A stretch of DNA of 64,000 nucleotides from Streptococcus sp. 121 (GTDB lineage: Bacteria > Bacillota > Bacilli > Lactobacillales > Streptococcaceae): the NCBI RefSeq assembly GCF_016458205.1, contig NZ_JAEMED010000004.1, positions 1 through 64,000 on the forward strand, written 5' to 3'. The position numbers were made by a program, and so were the translations under genes. This document shows positions 43,454 to 53,485 of this stretch, piece after piece; positions within the stretch are counted from its first letter, which is position 1, and every line of letters begins with the position of its first letter. A model generated the notes under the pieces. The model did not search any database. It was not told where the DNA came from and was given only the letters and a program-made list of their open reading frames with translations.

Positions 43454-44038
43454 TTATTTCACCAACATTTTCAAGGCTGATTTCATATAATTTTCAGCCG
43501 TATCCGAAGTTCCATCAAAGAACTTCCGAATTTTCTTCAATTCCGTAGCTTTGTAACCCAAAGCTTGCAAGGCTTCCATAGCTTCATCCAATGCCTGATT
43601 ATCGGCTGCCACAGCAGTCTTAAGCGGCTGAACCTCACCCGCCTGTAGTTTGCCTTCCAAATCTAAAATCATTTGTTGGGCAGTTTTTTTCCCAATTTTA
43701 GGGAATTTGGTTAAATAGGTACTATTTTTCTCGCTAATGGCTTGAACCAAACCTTCATGATCATCCGCAGCAATAATGGCTAAGGCTGAAGTAGGCCCAA
43801 TCCCAGACACTGAAATGAGGTGTAAAAAGAGCTCCTTCTCTGCCTCATCTCGGAAACCATAAAGGGTCTGGGCATCTTCCCGTACCGCTTGATAGAGGTA
43901 AACCGTCAATTCTTGGTTGACATGACCGCTGTAGGCGTAAGGGTTGGCCACATGGATTAAGTAGCCAATCCCCCCAACCTCCAAAACAAGAGCATTGGTG
44001 CGAATCTTGGTCAGCTGACCTTTCATATATTCAAACAT
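43454..44038 (-). CDS. ruvA: Holliday junction helicase subunit RuvA
   Basis: 194 residues: N-terminal OB fold ([20 protein letters not shown]), two helix-hairpin-helix motifs ([36 protein letters not shown]) and the C-terminal RuvB-contacting helix domain ([15 protein letters not shown]). Tetramer that holds Holliday junctions for RuvB. Starts 14 bases after the mutL stop. A competence-type box overlaps the end of mutL just before it. Confidence 0.96.
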   Translation of the reverse strand: MFEYMKGQLTKIRTNALVLEVGGIGYLIHVANPYAYSGHVNQELTVYLYQAVREDAQTLYGFRDEAEKELFLHLISVSGIGPTSALAIIAADDHEGLVQAISEKNSTYLTKFPKIGKKTAQQMILDLEGKLQAGEVQPLKTAVAADNQALDEAMEALQALGYKATELKKIRKFFDGTSDTAENYMKSALKMLVK

Positions 44039-44052
44039 GACTTTCTTACTTT

Positions 44053-45954
44053 CTATTCGTATTTACCAAATTCTCGAAGACTCTTATGATTCTCCTGGAT
44101 GCGCCGGAACATCTTCTCCATATCTCTATTCGTAAAATGAACTAAAACTGGCCGCCCATGAGGACAATTATAAGGATTTTGACAGAGTCTTAATTGATAG
44201 AGAAGATGGCGGGCGGAATGTTCATCCAAGGCATGGTTGGCCTTAATTGATCGTTTACAGCTCATCATAATCGCTAATTCAGCTCGATACTTATGGATAG
44301 AGACTTCCTTGGTCATCAAGAGCATATCACACATCTCATAAACACCAGCTTCAATCTCCTCTTCCTTGAACCAAATCGGGTGCTCCCGCAAAATAAACTG
44401 ATTGTTTCCGTAATCAGATAAATGAACACCAACTTCCGCGAGGACCGGTAGCTGCTCCTTAATACGAAAGGCATCTCCCGCTGAAAATTCAAAAATATAA
44501 GGTACCAGCAATTGTTGTTGATCACCAGAAACCTCTCCGATGGATTGGCGATATTCTTCGTATTTAACCCTTTCCTGGGCTGCGTGTTGGTCCACAATAT
44601 AGAGACCTTCTTTCCCCTGGGCAAACAAATAAGTCCCATGCATTTGGCCAAAGTATTCTAGTTGGGGAAAGGTTGCTGTCTCCTCTCCTTCTAGTTTCCC
44701 ATATGCCTTTTCTAGACTGGCTAAATCCAATTCAGGGTGGTCTAAATCACCATAATCAGCTTCCTGTCTTTGGGCAAAGTGAACAGAGTTAGATGCCGGA
44801 GGCGCTTCCTCCACTACTACTTCAGGGGTTGAACCTTGAGCCTCTTCTTGGGAAGGGACTTGGAAATAGATAGGATTTTCTTCCAAAACCAGGCTGGTTT
44901 GTACCGGTTTATTTACTTTCTGAACCGCTGATTTGGCTAAATTTTCCAAGGCATCGGGAATCAGATCCTGCTCTTTTAGGGCCTCTTGAATAGCCTGGCG
45001 AATCAAATCCATCACTTCTTTTTCTTTTGACAAACGCAATTCTTGCTTGGTCGGATGGACATTCACATCGGCAAGGAAGGGATCCAATTCAATATCCAAA
45101 ACAACGAGAGGGAAACGGCCAACCATGAGCTTACTGCCGTAACCTTCAAGTATAGCCCGATTCAGCAGGAAGTTCTTGATATAACGGCCATTAACGAGCA
45201 GGGTGATGTAAGAACGGTTGGCACGGGTCAATTCCGGTAAACTCACATAACCATGAACGGAAATATCCAAGTCGTGAGCCTCCACTTCAACCATCTTTCG
45301 TGCAGTTGTCAAGCCATAAATAGCTGCTAAAACCTGACGCAAATCTCCTTGTCCACTTGTTTGAAGCAGCTGCTTATCTTCGTGAATGAGCGTAAATGAT
45401 ATGCTTGGATGGGCTAGACTTAGACGGTTGACCACATCCACAACATGAGAAAGCTCCGACTGGGGACTGCGCATATACTTAAGCCGAGCTGGAGTATTGT
45501 AAAACAGATCCGCCACTCGAACGGTCGTTCCTTGAGCACGGCTAATGGTCTCTTCTTCCAAAATCTCACCAGCCTGCGTCACCAACCGTTGCCCCTTATG
45601 AGCACCAGCCTCCTGGCTTTCCAGGGTCAAGCGACTGACGGAAGCGATAGAAGGCAGAGCCTCCCCACGGAAACCTAAAGTCCGAATCCGAAATAAATCA
45701 GCCTGACGTTTAATTTTACTGGTTGCATGACGTTTAAGGGCCAAAGATAATTCTCCGAAAGCAATTCCTCGACCATCATCACGAATCTCAATGAGTTTAA
45801 GTCCAGCCTCCTGTAAGCGGATTTCAATAGACTGGCTGCCAGCATCAATGGCATTTTCTAAGAGTTCCTTGACCACACTGCTGGGGCGCTCAACCACTTC
45901 TCCAGCAGCAATTTGGTTAGCCAGGACTTCTGGTAATTCAAGAATTTCTGTCAC
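44053..45954 (-). CDS. mutL: DNA mismatch repair protein MutL
   Basis: 633 residues. GHKL ATPase N-terminus: [20 protein letters not shown] (N-box), [53 protein letters not shown]. The middle linker (about 330-440) is low complexity. The C-terminal domain has the endonuclease-type [13 protein letters not shown] motif and [11 protein letters not shown]. Works with MutS. First gene of the mutL-ruvA-cinA-recA run. Confidence 0.97.
   Translation of the reverse strand: MTEILELPEVLANQIAAGEVVERPSSVVKELLENAIDAGSQSIEIRLQEAGLKLIEIRDDGRGIAFGELSLALKRHATSKIKRQADLFRIRTLGFRGEALPSIASVSRLTLESQEAGAHKGQRLVTQAGEILEEETISRAQGTTVRVADLFYNTPARLKYMRSPQSELSHVVDVVNRLSLAHPSISFTLIHEDKQLLQTSGQGDLRQVLAAIYGLTTARKMVEVEAHDLDISVHGYVSLPELTRANRSYITLLVNGRYIKNFLLNRAILEGYGSKLMVGRFPLVVLDIELDPFLADVNVHPTKQELRLSKEKEVMDLIRQAIQEALKEQDLIPDALENLAKSAVQKVNKPVQTSLVLEENPIYFQVPSQEEAQGSTPEVVVEEAPPASNSVHFAQRQEADYGDLDHPELDLASLEKAYGKLEGEETATFPQLEYFGQMHGTYLFAQGKEGLYIVDQHAAQERVKYEEYRQSIGEVSGDQQQLLVPYIFEFSAGDAFRIKEQLPVLAEVGVHLSDYGNNQFILREHPIWFKEEEIEAGVYEMCDMLLMTKEVSIHKYRAELAIMMSCKRSIKANHALDEHSARHLLYQLRLCQNPYNCPHGRPVLVHFTNRDMEKMFRRIQENHKSLREFGKYE
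44054..44061 (-). promoter_or_regulatory. Cin-box/com-box candidate before ruvA
   Basis: TACGAATA on the minus strand, an exact match to the SigX (ComX) -10 consensus, 15 bases before the ruvA ATG and inside the last mutL codons. The spacing leaves a very short leader, so it is a candidate only. Confidence 0.35.
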
Positions 45955-45982
45955 AATAAATCCTCTTTCTAGATAGCAAGAA

Positions 45983-46016
45983 AGAGGCGGGATTGTGGGA
46001 TCCAGCCTCTTTAACC
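45983..46016 (-). terminator. Terminator of the DUF6287 lipoprotein gene
   Basis: AAAGAGGC-N14-GCCTCTTTCTTGC on the minus strand, between the lipoprotein stop and mutL start. Confidence 0.65.
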
Positions 46017-46026
46017 ATAGGAAAAA

Positions 46027-46524
46027 TTAGTGTGCTCGCGTAAAGGCATGCTTGGCTGCCTCCGCGCTTGTTCCAATAACCAGACTGTCGACAGTAGCGA
46101 CTTGGTCATGAAAGGGCAGTTTTTGCCCTGCTGGAACAATGGTGAGGGCAGAGGAGGCCCCACCAATCTTATAGTGGTCAGATACCAGGGTACCCTCGTT
46201 CTCCTCTAGTCCATTAAAAATAGAGGCATCGAAGCGATCACTACTGCCATCCGGCTCGATACGAAGAGCCTCCCCCTTATCATTGACCCAAGTACCGACT
46301 AATGTGGAATAGTCCCCAGCTAAAATCCCCTGAGTATCAATTGTGGACTCTTGGATTTGAGTTGAGCTGGTTGTTTCGCTTGAAGAGGAAGCCTTCGAAC
46401 TACTGGAGACCTCTTGTTTTACACTGGTAGAAGAACTCTCTTTCGACTCCGATGCAGACTTAGCACCACAAGCGGCTAAAATAATAGTGAAACTGGTAAA
46501 CAGTAGAAACAATCGTGTTCGCAT
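46027..46524 (-). CDS. Ser-rich lipoprotein with DUF6287-type domain
   Basis: 165 residues: lipoprotein signal (ILAAC at about 15-19), a Ser/Thr/Lys/Glu-rich linker of about 45 residues, then GILAGDYSTLVGTWVNDKGE, the same domain start as in 14468-15082. The rest (LVSDHYKIGGASSALTIVPA) is a small beta-rich domain. Surface-anchored; function unknown. Single gene between mutL and glgP with AGGAGGTCCCAC before ATG 46524. Confidence 0.75.
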   Translation of the reverse strand: MRTRLFLLFTSFTIILAACGAKSASESKESSSTSVKQEVSSSSKASSSSETTSSTQIQESTIDTQGILAGDYSTLVGTWVNDKGEALRIEPDGSSDRFDASIFNGLEENEGTLVSDHYKIGGASSALTIVPAGQKLPFHDQVATVDSLVIGTSAEAAKHAFTRAH

Positions 46525-46599
46525 GTGGGACCTCCTGGTAGACTTTCTATTACTATTTTAACCCTTGCCCTGCTATTTGTAAAGGCAAAGTCCTGTTTT

Positions 46600-46638
46600 G
46601 AAAAAGGTTTGAAAACGTCGTTTTCAAACCTTTTGCTT
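46600..46638 (-). terminator. Terminator of malQ-msmK-glgP
   Basis: AAAAGGTTTGAAAACG-TCG/ACG-CGTTTTCAAACCTTTT: an almost perfect 16-bp stem directly after the glgP stop codon, with A/T runs on both sides. Confidence 0.85.
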
Positions 46639-46644
46639 TTTCAG

Positions 46645-48912
46645 TTATTTAGTTGGCTCCAAATGCCATACTTGCTCATTGTATTGAGCGATAGTACGGT
46701 CAGATGAGAAGAATCCTGCCATGGCAATGTTAACCAAGACTTTATCCAACCAGCTATCACGGTCTTCGTAAGCTGCCAAGGTTGCTTCCTTTACTTGGAT
46801 GTATTCTTCCAAATCAAGAAGGGTCATGAACCAGTCTTTGTTCATCAACTCATTATGGAGGCGTTCCAAGCGTTCTGGATGTCCAGTTGCACGCATTTGA
46901 TCGCTAACAATGAAGTCTACCAATGGGCGGATAGCTTCTTTTTCGTAGTAGTGGTAAGAATCGTAGCCGTGTGTTTCGTATAGATTGATAACAGTTTGGC
47001 TATCTTGTCCAAAGATGAAGATGTTGTCGTCGCCAACCAATTCATGGATTTCCACATTCGCACCGTCTGATGTTCCCAAGGTAAGGGCACCGTTCAACAT
47101 GAATTTCATGTTACCAGTTCCGGATGCCTCTTTCGAAGCAAGGGAGATTTGTTCTGAGATATCAGTCGCAGGAATCAAATAACTTGCTTCTGTAACGTTG
47201 TAGTTCTCAACCATAACCACTTGCAAGTGTGGTGCCACTTCTGGATCATTTTTAATAATTTCAGAAAGGGTCATGATCATATGAATGATGTCTTGGGCAA
47301 TCGTATAGGCAGGTGCTGCTTTTCCACCGAAGAGCATCGTTACTGGGCGAGCAGGAATATTTCCAGCCTTAATGTCCAAGTACTTGTACACGACATAAAG
47401 AGCATTCATTTGTTGACGTTTGTACTCATGAAGGCGTTTAATTTGGGTATCAAAGATGGCGTTGGTATTCAATTCAACCCCTTGTTTTTCCCTCAAGTGT
47501 TTTGCCAATTTCTCTTTGTTTTCACGTTTGATCACTTCCAAACGTTCTTTAACGGCAGCACGGTTTTCTACATCCAAAAGACCTTGCAAGAGCTCTGCAT
47601 TATGGTGCCAGTCACGACCAATTTCTTGGTCAATCAATTTAGTCAATTCTGGGTTAACGTGCATCAACCAACGACGGAAAGTAATGCCGTTTGTTTTGTT
47701 GTTGAATTTTTCTGGGTACAACTTGTAGAAGTTATTCAACTCAGTATCTTTCAAGATATTTGTATGAAGAGCTGCTACCCCGTTAACAGAGTATCCGTAA
47801 TGGATGTCCATATGAGCCATGTGCACACGATTATTTTCATCAATGATGGCTACAGATGCATCTTTGTAGTTCGCTTTTACATCTGCATCCAATTGTTTGA
47901 TGATTGGAACAAGGTGTGGAACTACTTCTTCAAGGAACTCCAACGGCCATTTTTCCAAAGCTTCTGCAAGAATCGTGTGGTTTGTATAAGCAGTCATGCG
48001 TTTCACAATGGCTACAGCATCTGTGAAGCTAAGTCCACGTTCTTGCAAAAGGCGAATCATTTCTGGGATTACCAAGGATGGGTGAGTATCATTGATTTGA
48101 ATCACAGCATAGTCTGGAAGATCATACAAGTTGCTTCCTTTTTCAACCGCTTCATCCAAAATCAACTGAGCTGCATTGCTAACCATGAAGTATTGTTGGA
48201 AAATACGGAGTAATTCACCTTGGCGGTTCGAATCATCTGGATACAAGAAGAGGGTCAAGTTTTTCAAGATATCCGTCTTATCAAACTGGATGCCATCATG
48301 AATGATAGCGCCGTCAACTGTATCTAAATCGAAGAGACGCAAACGGTTTTTCTTACCAGTTTTATATCCTGGCACATCGATATCGTACAGCGTTGAACGA
48401 AGACTGAAGTGAGCAAATGGCACATCATAGGTACGTTCTGAACGGATTAACCAGTTTTGCTCTTCCAACCAGTGGTTTGGAATCGTTGTTTGCTCATTGT
48501 TTTTCAAGACTTGTTGGAAAAGACCGTAATGGTAGTTCAAACCAACACCGTCTCCGTTCAAGTTAAGAGTAGCAATTGAATCTAGGAAGCAGGCTGCCAA
48601 ACGTCCTAATCCTCCGTTACCCAAAGATGGCTCCAATTCAACATCTTCCACCTCTGCCAAACTCTTACCTACAACAGCTAAGTCTTCCTTCACTGACTCA
48701 TACAAGCCAAGGTTGATCAAGTTATTGGACAAGAGTTTTCCGATAAGGAATTCTGCAGAGATGTAATAGAGTTTTTTCTTTGCATCGTTGTAGGGCAACT
48801 CAGCACTGTATTCTTTGGTATAGTTCAACAAGGCTACATAAATCTCTTCATTTGAACAATCCGCCAAGTTTTTCTGCTGAACTTGACTCATATAGTCTCT
48901 AAAATTAAGCAT
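46645..48912 (-). CDS. glgP: Maltodextrin/glycogen phosphorylase
   Basis: 755 residues, the usual length of MalP-type phosphorylases. [20 protein letters not shown] (N-terminal glucan site), [14 protein letters not shown], and the pyridoxal-phosphate lysine region [20 protein letters not shown] are intact; R-K-type phosphate site near FGGKAAPAY. It releases glucose-1-phosphate from maltodextrins. Last gene of the malQ-msmK-glgP operon; also called malP in streptococci. Confidence 0.95.
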   Translation of the reverse strand: MLNFRDYMSQVQQKNLADCSNEEIYVALLNYTKEYSAELPYNDAKKKLYYISAEFLIGKLLSNNLINLGLYESVKEDLAVVGKSLAEVEDVELEPSLGNGGLGRLAACFLDSIATLNLNGDGVGLNYHYGLFQQVLKNNEQTTIPNHWLEEQNWLIRSERTYDVPFAHFSLRSTLYDIDVPGYKTGKKNRLRLFDLDTVDGAIIHDGIQFDKTDILKNLTLFLYPDDSNRQGELLRIFQQYFMVSNAAQLILDEAVEKGSNLYDLPDYAVIQINDTHPSLVIPEMIRLLQERGLSFTDAVAIVKRMTAYTNHTILAEALEKWPLEFLEEVVPHLVPIIKQLDADVKANYKDASVAIIDENNRVHMAHMDIHYGYSVNGVAALHTNILKDTELNNFYKLYPEKFNNKTNGITFRRWLMHVNPELTKLIDQEIGRDWHHNAELLQGLLDVENRAAVKERLEVIKRENKEKLAKHLREKQGVELNTNAIFDTQIKRLHEYKRQQMNALYVVYKYLDIKAGNIPARPVTMLFGGKAAPAYTIAQDIIHMIMTLSEIIKNDPEVAPHLQVVMVENYNVTEASYLIPATDISEQISLASKEASGTGNMKFMLNGALTLGTSDGANVEIHELVGDDNIFIFGQDSQTVINLYETHGYDSYHYYEKEAIRPLVDFIVSDQMRATGHPERLERLHNELMNKDWFMTLLDLEEYIQVKEATLAAYEDRDSWLDKVLVNIAMAGFFSSDRTIAQYNEQVWHLEPTK

Positions 48913-48947
48913 GATGATTTCTATCTCCTAAAAAATATAATTTCTAT

Positions 48948-50054
48948 TTATGAATGTAAAATATTTTCTTCACTTTCCCGGTCAAAGAAATGGGCCCGGT
49001 TCATATCAAAGGCCAAGGTCATTTCTTGCCCCATGTGCACATCTTGTCGACTGTGAACAATAGCCTTGAGAGTAGTCTCACCCAGATGTGTGTGGACAAT
49101 GTACTCCGCTCCCAAAAGCTCCGCAAAATCAACCTCTGCCTTGTATTGGGATTGAGGATAAGTTTCCAACACCAGTGGGTCATTGGAAATATTTTCCGGA
49201 CGAATTCCCAAAGTTACTTCTTTTCCGTCATACCCTTTGGTCTTCAACTGTGCATACTGCCCTTGCGCCAATTTGAAATCAGTCCCATCCTCGGAAATAA
49301 AATGGTCTCCCTGAATCCGCCCCTGGATGAAGTTCATGGTCGGAGCTCCAACGAAACCAGCCACGAACAAGTTGCGTGGATTTTCATAAATTTCTTTTGG
49401 AGTTCCGATTTGTTGAACCTCACCAATGTTCATCACGACAATCCGATCTGCCATGGTCATGGCTTCGGTTTGGTCGTGCGTTACGTAGATGGTTGTCGCA
49501 CCTAAGCGTTGCGTGATGCGGATAATTTCTGCCCGCATGTCTCCGCGCAATTTGGCATCCAAGTTAGACAAGGGCTCATCCATCAAGAAGACTTTGGGAG
49601 CGCGGACGATAGCCCGTCCCAAAGCAACCCGTTGCCGTTGCCCACCAGACAAAGCTTTAGGTAAACGGTCTAGCAGATGACTGAGTCCTAAAATTTCCGC
49701 AGCCTCTTCCACCTTTTTCTTGATTTCCTCTTTTGATTCTTTGCGCAAATTCAAAGCAAAGGCCATATTTTCAAAAACGGTCATGTGTGGATAAAGGGCA
49801 TAGGATTGGAAAACCATAGCGATATCACGATCTTTAGGTTCCACATCGTTTACCAGTTCTTGATCGATGTAAAATTCACCTTGGGTAATATCTTCTAGAC
49901 CTGCAATCATCCGCAAGGTCGTTGATTTTCCACACCCAGATGGACCAACTAGAGCGATAAACTCTTTGTCAGCCACCTCCAGGTTAAAATCCTTCACGGC
50001 TTCATATCCATTATCATAACGTTTGTAAATGTTTTTAAGGGATAAAGTTGCCAT
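48948..50054 (-). CDS. msmK: Multi-sugar ABC transporter ATPase MsmK/MalK
   Basis: 368 residues: Walker A VGPSGCGKSTTLRMIAGLED, Q-loop MVFQSYALYPHMTVFENM, signature LSGGQRQRVALGRAIVR, Walker B VFLMDEPLSNLDAKLR, H-loop YVTHDQTEAM, and a C-terminal TOBE/regulatory domain (LGIRPENI). In streptococci one MsmK serves several sugar importers; placement inside the malQ-glgP operon makes it the likely motor for MalXCD, which has no other ATPase gene here. Confidence 0.93.
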   Translation of the reverse strand: MATLSLKNIYKRYDNGYEAVKDFNLEVADKEFIALVGPSGCGKSTTLRMIAGLEDITQGEFYIDQELVNDVEPKDRDIAMVFQSYALYPHMTVFENMAFALNLRKESKEEIKKKVEEAAEILGLSHLLDRLPKALSGGQRQRVALGRAIVRAPKVFLMDEPLSNLDAKLRGDMRAEIIRITQRLGATTIYVTHDQTEAMTMADRIVVMNIGEVQQIGTPKEIYENPRNLFVAGFVGAPTMNFIQGRIQGDHFISEDGTDFKLAQGQYAQLKTKGYDGKEVTLGIRPENISNDPLVLETYPQSQYKAEVDFAELLGAEYIVHTHLGETTLKAIVHSRQDVHMGQEMTLAFDMNRAHFFDRESEENILHS

Positions 50055-50074
50055 AGGAATTGTCCCTACCTTTC

Positions 50075-51583
50075 TTACTTAGACAGGTTCTCGTTAGAAC
50101 GACGATAAGTCACAGTGAGGTAGGTCAACAAATCTTCTACCTCTTGGTTTAGTTGTTCTTCTGTCATCCGCCATACCCAGTTTCCACCAAGTGTGGATGG
50201 GGTATTCATTCGGGCATCGCTACCTAAGCCAAGAAGATCTTGCATAGTCGCAATCGCCATAAAGCTGACAGATGCATAGACGGTCCGCAACATCGCTGCC
50301 GGTACAGACTCATCAGGTCGTTTATTGGTGTAGAGTTCCATAAAACGACGAGTGGCTTCGTCCGCCTCATTTTCATACCAGCCAAGAACTGTCTCATTGT
50401 CATGGGTACCTGTATACATAACAGAGTTATTCTTAGCATGGTGCGGCATATCTTGGCTATCACCGTCTGGATCAAAGGCAAATTCCAAAATCTTCATTCC
50501 TGGGAAGCCAGTTTTCTCGCGGAAGTCATAGACTTCTTGGGTCATATAGCCAAGATCTTCGGCGATGATATTTAAATCACCCAATTCTTCCTTGACTGTC
50601 TTGAAGAGGTCATAGTCTGGACCCTTGACCCAACGACCACCGATAGCATTTTCTGCACCAGCAGGCACTTCCCAGTAGGACTCAAATCCACGGAAATGGT
50701 CAATCCGGACAACGTCATAGACCTTAAAGCTTTCTTCCAAACGTTTGATCCACCATGCATAGTTATCAGCTTTCATAGCTTCCCAATCATAGATTGGATT
50801 ACCCCAGAGCTGACCTTCAGCCGTAAAGGCATCAGGTGGAACTCCGGCAACCCATGATGGACGGCCTTCTTCATCTGTTTTGAAGTAATGAGGTTGAGAC
50901 CACATTTCAGAAGAGTCAGCTGCCACATAAATTGGCATATCTCCAACAATCTCAACGTGATTCTCATTGGCATAGCCTTTAAGAGCTAACCATTGTTTAA
51001 AGAAGAAGTATTGAGTGACACGGTGGTAATTCAAAGCAGGAGCAAGTTTTTCCCGATACTCTGCAATTGCACGTGGTTCGCGACTTTTAGCAGCTTCATC
51101 TGGCCAATCCAACCATGATTTTTGCTGGAAGTGTTCTTTAATAGCCATGTATTCCGCAAACGTATCCAACCAACTAGCGGAGTCCACTAAGAAATGTTGA
51201 TACTCTGGGTTATAACCCCGGGCCATAAAGTTCGCCACTGCCTTCTCTAGCAATGGACGACGGTTATAGAATAATTTCTCGTAATCCACTGTAGAAGGAT
51301 CATCACCGAAGTCCACTCCCTCCAAGTCGGCTTCCATCAGCAAACCTTCCTTGATGAGGATATCAAAATCAATAAAATGAGTATTTCCAGCGAATGCTGA
51401 AAATGATTGGTAAGGAGAATCTCCGTAACTAGTTGTTCCTAATGGAAGAATCTGCCAGTAGCGCTGTTTTGTACGGACCAAGAAGTCCACAAAGTCATAA
51501 GCTGCTTGGCCAAAGGATCCAATCCCGTACTTCCCTGGAAGGGAAGAAATGTGCATCAAGACACCACTTTGACGTTGCTTCAT
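50075..51583 (-). CDS. malQ: 4-alpha-glucanotransferase (amylomaltase)
   Basis: 502 residues from ATG 51583 (GCGAGGTATACTT upstream); the reading can be extended by about 100 codons but only through promoter DNA. GH77 motifs: GVLMHISSLPGKYGIGSFG, VRIDHFRGFESYW (nucleophile Asp), IIAEDLGYMT (acid/base Glu), and YTGTHDNETVLGW (transition-state Asp). It disproportionates maltodextrins into longer chains for the phosphorylase. First gene of its operon, controlled from the MalR-regulated divergent region. Confidence 0.95.
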   Translation of the reverse strand: MKQRQSGVLMHISSLPGKYGIGSFGQAAYDFVDFLVRTKQRYWQILPLGTTSYGDSPYQSFSAFAGNTHFIDFDILIKEGLLMEADLEGVDFGDDPSTVDYEKLFYNRRPLLEKAVANFMARGYNPEYQHFLVDSASWLDTFAEYMAIKEHFQQKSWLDWPDEAAKSREPRAIAEYREKLAPALNYHRVTQYFFFKQWLALKGYANENHVEIVGDMPIYVAADSSEMWSQPHYFKTDEEGRPSWVAGVPPDAFTAEGQLWGNPIYDWEAMKADNYAWWIKRLEESFKVYDVVRIDHFRGFESYWEVPAGAENAIGGRWVKGPDYDLFKTVKEELGDLNIIAEDLGYMTQEVYDFREKTGFPGMKILEFAFDPDGDSQDMPHHAKNNSVMYTGTHDNETVLGWYENEADEATRRFMELYTNKRPDESVPAAMLRTVYASVSFMAIATMQDLLGLGSDARMNTPSTLGGNWVWRMTEEQLNQEVEDLLTYLTVTYRRSNENLSK

Positions 51584-51629
51584 AAGTATACCTCGCCTGT
51601 TTTTTTCAATCACGTTACGCAAGCACTTT

Positions 51630-51643
51630 GCGAAAACGTTTGC
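51630..51643 (-). promoter_or_regulatory. MalR operator for malQ operon
   Basis: GCGAAAACGTTTGC, a LacI-family dyad centred on CG, just downstream of the malQ -10 (51650-51655). It matches the second operator at 51861-51872 in its GAAAACGTTTGC core. Confidence 0.75.
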
Positions 51644-51649
51644 ATCGCC

Positions 51650-51678
51650 ATTATATCCCTTTTGACTCACAAAAGCAA
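51650..51678 (-). promoter_or_regulatory. malQ promoter
   Basis: TTGCTT (51673-51678), 17-bp spacer, TATAAT (51650-51655) on the minus strand. Confidence 0.75.
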
Positions 51679-51814
51679 GATGAATTTGGATAATTTTTCC
51701 ACTTTCATTTTTTCTTGAAAATTTCTTGAAAAAATCACTTGGGTTTTGCTCGGAAATCCCTTTATATAAAGAAGATTTCCCTTGTTTTATTTTATCATAA
51801 AAATTTTTTCTACA

Positions 51815-51847
51815 CCGCTTGCAACCGCTTGCAATTTTTGATATAAT
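51815..51847 (+). promoter_or_regulatory. malX promoter with direct repeats
   Basis: TTGCAA (51819-51824), 17-bp spacer, TATAAT (51842-51847). Two direct copies of CCGCTTGCAA (51815-51834) overlap the -35, a likely extra regulator-binding feature. Confidence 0.8.
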
Positions 51848-51860
51848 TTTTTTGTCAAGA

Positions 51861-51872
51861 GAAAACGTTTGC
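51861..51872 (+). promoter_or_regulatory. MalR operator for malX operon
   Basis: GAAAACGTTTGC lies 13 bases past the malX -10, where MalR binding would block transcription. It mirrors the operator at 51630-51643; CcpA could share such sites. Confidence 0.75.
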
Positions 51873-51903
51873 TCTAATGAGCTAGATAAAGGAGACACTC
51901 ATC

Positions 51904-53157
51904 ATGAAGAAGAGAATTCTTAAAACGACCGCCCTTCTTTCAACGATTGCTTTTGCAGGGGTTTTGGTAGCCTGCAGTAATGGTTCACAAAATTCTGACT
52001 CCGGTAGTAAAGAACTAACGGTTTATGTTGAAGAACAATACAAACCTTACATCGAAGAAGCTGCTCAGGCTTTTGAAAAAGAAAGCGGAACAAAAATCAA
52101 CATCAAGACTGGAGATCAATTGACTGGCTTGGATAATCTTTCCTTGGATAACCAATCTGGTGATGTTGTGGATGTTATGATGGCGCCATACGACCGTGTC
52201 GGAAGCCTTGGTAACGATGGCCAACTAGCAGAAGTTGAATCGGCTGAAGAAAGCATGACTGACGACACAACCAAAAAATTGGTAACAGCTGCCGATGGTC
52301 ATGTTTATGGAGCTCCTGCTGTTATCGAAACGTTGGTCCTCTACTATAACAAGGATTTAATCCAAGAAGCTCCTAAGACTTTCGAAGAAGTTGAAAAATT
52401 AGCCGAAGATCCAGCCTACAACTTTGAAGGAGAAGAAGGTAAAAACACGGCCTTCCTTGCTGACTGGGTAAACTTCTACTATGCATACGGACTTCTAGGT
52501 GGTAACGGTGGTTATGTCTTTGGTAAGGATGGTACAGATGCCAAAGATATCGGTCTTGCTAACGACGGTTCTATCAAAGGTCTAGAATATGCGAAAACTT
52601 GGTATGAAAAATGGCCTAAAGGGATGCAAGACCAAAAAGGTGCTGCCAACTTGATTGAGTCTCAATTCCAAGAAAAGAAAACAGCTACTGTGATTGATGG
52701 GCCTTGGAAGGCTGCTGCTTATAAGGATGCAGGCATCAACTACGGTGTAGCAACAATCCCAACTCTTCCAGGTGGAGCCAACTATGAAGCATTTGCAGGC
52801 GGTAAAGCTTGGGTTATCCCTGTAGCTTCTAAGAACATCGATGGCGCTCAAGAATTCCTAAACTTCTTGACTTCAACCGATCAACAAAAAGCTTTCTATG
52901 ACAAGAACCATGAAGTTCCTGCAAATACTGAAGCTCGTAAATATGCTGTAGATAGCAAAGATGAGTTGGCAAATGCCGTTGTGAAACAGTTCGACTCTGC
53001 TCAACCAATGCCAAGTATTTCTGAAATGTCTACTGTTTGGGATCCAGCAGCAACAATGCTTTTTGAAGCTGTAAGTGGTAAAAAAGCCCCTAAAGCTGCT
53101 GCTGACGATGCTGTAAAACTCATCAAAGATAGCATTGATCAAAAATTCGGAGAGTAG
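51904..53157 (+). CDS. malX: Maltodextrin-binding lipoprotein MalX
   Basis: 417 residues: lipoprotein signal ending LVAC (21-24), then a class I solute-binding fold (SKELTVYVEEQYKPYIEEAA, FEKESGTKINIKTGD, VINGP-type segment ATVIDGPWKAAAYKDAGINYG). It collects maltodextrins outside the cell and feeds MalCD. AAAGGAGACACTC precedes ATG 51904. A RUP-like element separates it from malC. Confidence 0.95.
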   Translation: MKKRILKTTALLSTIAFAGVLVACSNGSQNSDSGSKELTVYVEEQYKPYIEEAAQAFEKESGTKINIKTGDQLTGLDNLSLDNQSGDVVDVMMAPYDRVGSLGNDGQLAEVESAEESMTDDTTKKLVTAADGHVYGAPAVIETLVLYYNKDLIQEAPKTFEEVEKLAEDPAYNFEGEEGKNTAFLADWVNFYYAYGLLGGNGGYVFGKDGTDAKDIGLANDGSIKGLEYAKTWYEKWPKGMQDQKGAANLIESQFQEKKTATVIDGPWKAAAYKDAGINYGVATIPTLPGGANYEAFAGGKAWVIPVASKNIDGAQEFLNFLTSTDQQKAFYDKNHEVPANTEARKYAVDSKDELANAVVKQFDSAQPMPSISEMSTVWDPAATMLFEAVSGKKAPKAAADDAVKLIKDSIDQKFGE

Positions 53158-53322
53158 CCCATCTCTCTATACCGGGTGATAAGAGACAAATTTCTCAGAA
53201 CCCTTAACTGTTAGTGAGAGCAGGCTGGGACTCTAAAGTCTTGGCCTCTCTATTATTTTAGAACTTACTTCTATAGGGTTCAGTCAAAGTATGTTCACGA
53301 ACTAAAATAGGGAAAGTTGAGA

Positions 53323-53428
53323 TATAGTCTTTTAGTTTGCTTTTAGTACAAGGCAGCGAGTCGCAGGCAGTACTAAAGTACGGCAAGACGAGCTAACACA
53401 GTAATAAAAGATAAACTAAAAGAGTATA
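53323..53428. mobile_element. RUP-like element, copy C, inside the mal operon
   Basis: 106 bp, inverted relative to copy B (38543-38649) and differing from it by about two positions. Ends are TATAGTCTTTTAGTTTGC and ACTAAAAGAGTATA. It lies in the 328-bp gap between malX and malC, which otherwise holds no gene. Confidence 0.75.
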
Positions 53429-53485
53429 ACAATCCCAACACTACTCTTTATCCCCAGACAATCCTATCTCTACGAGGACTGATTT

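Noticed and set aside
47221-48213. Long open frame (330 codons) on the plus strand
   Set aside because: Lies entirely antisense to glgP, has no ribosome site and an implausible Cys/Phe/His-rich composition.
51584-51898. N-terminal extension of MalQ
   Set aside because: Would translate the divergent promoter and MalR operator; family length and ribosome site support ATG 51583.
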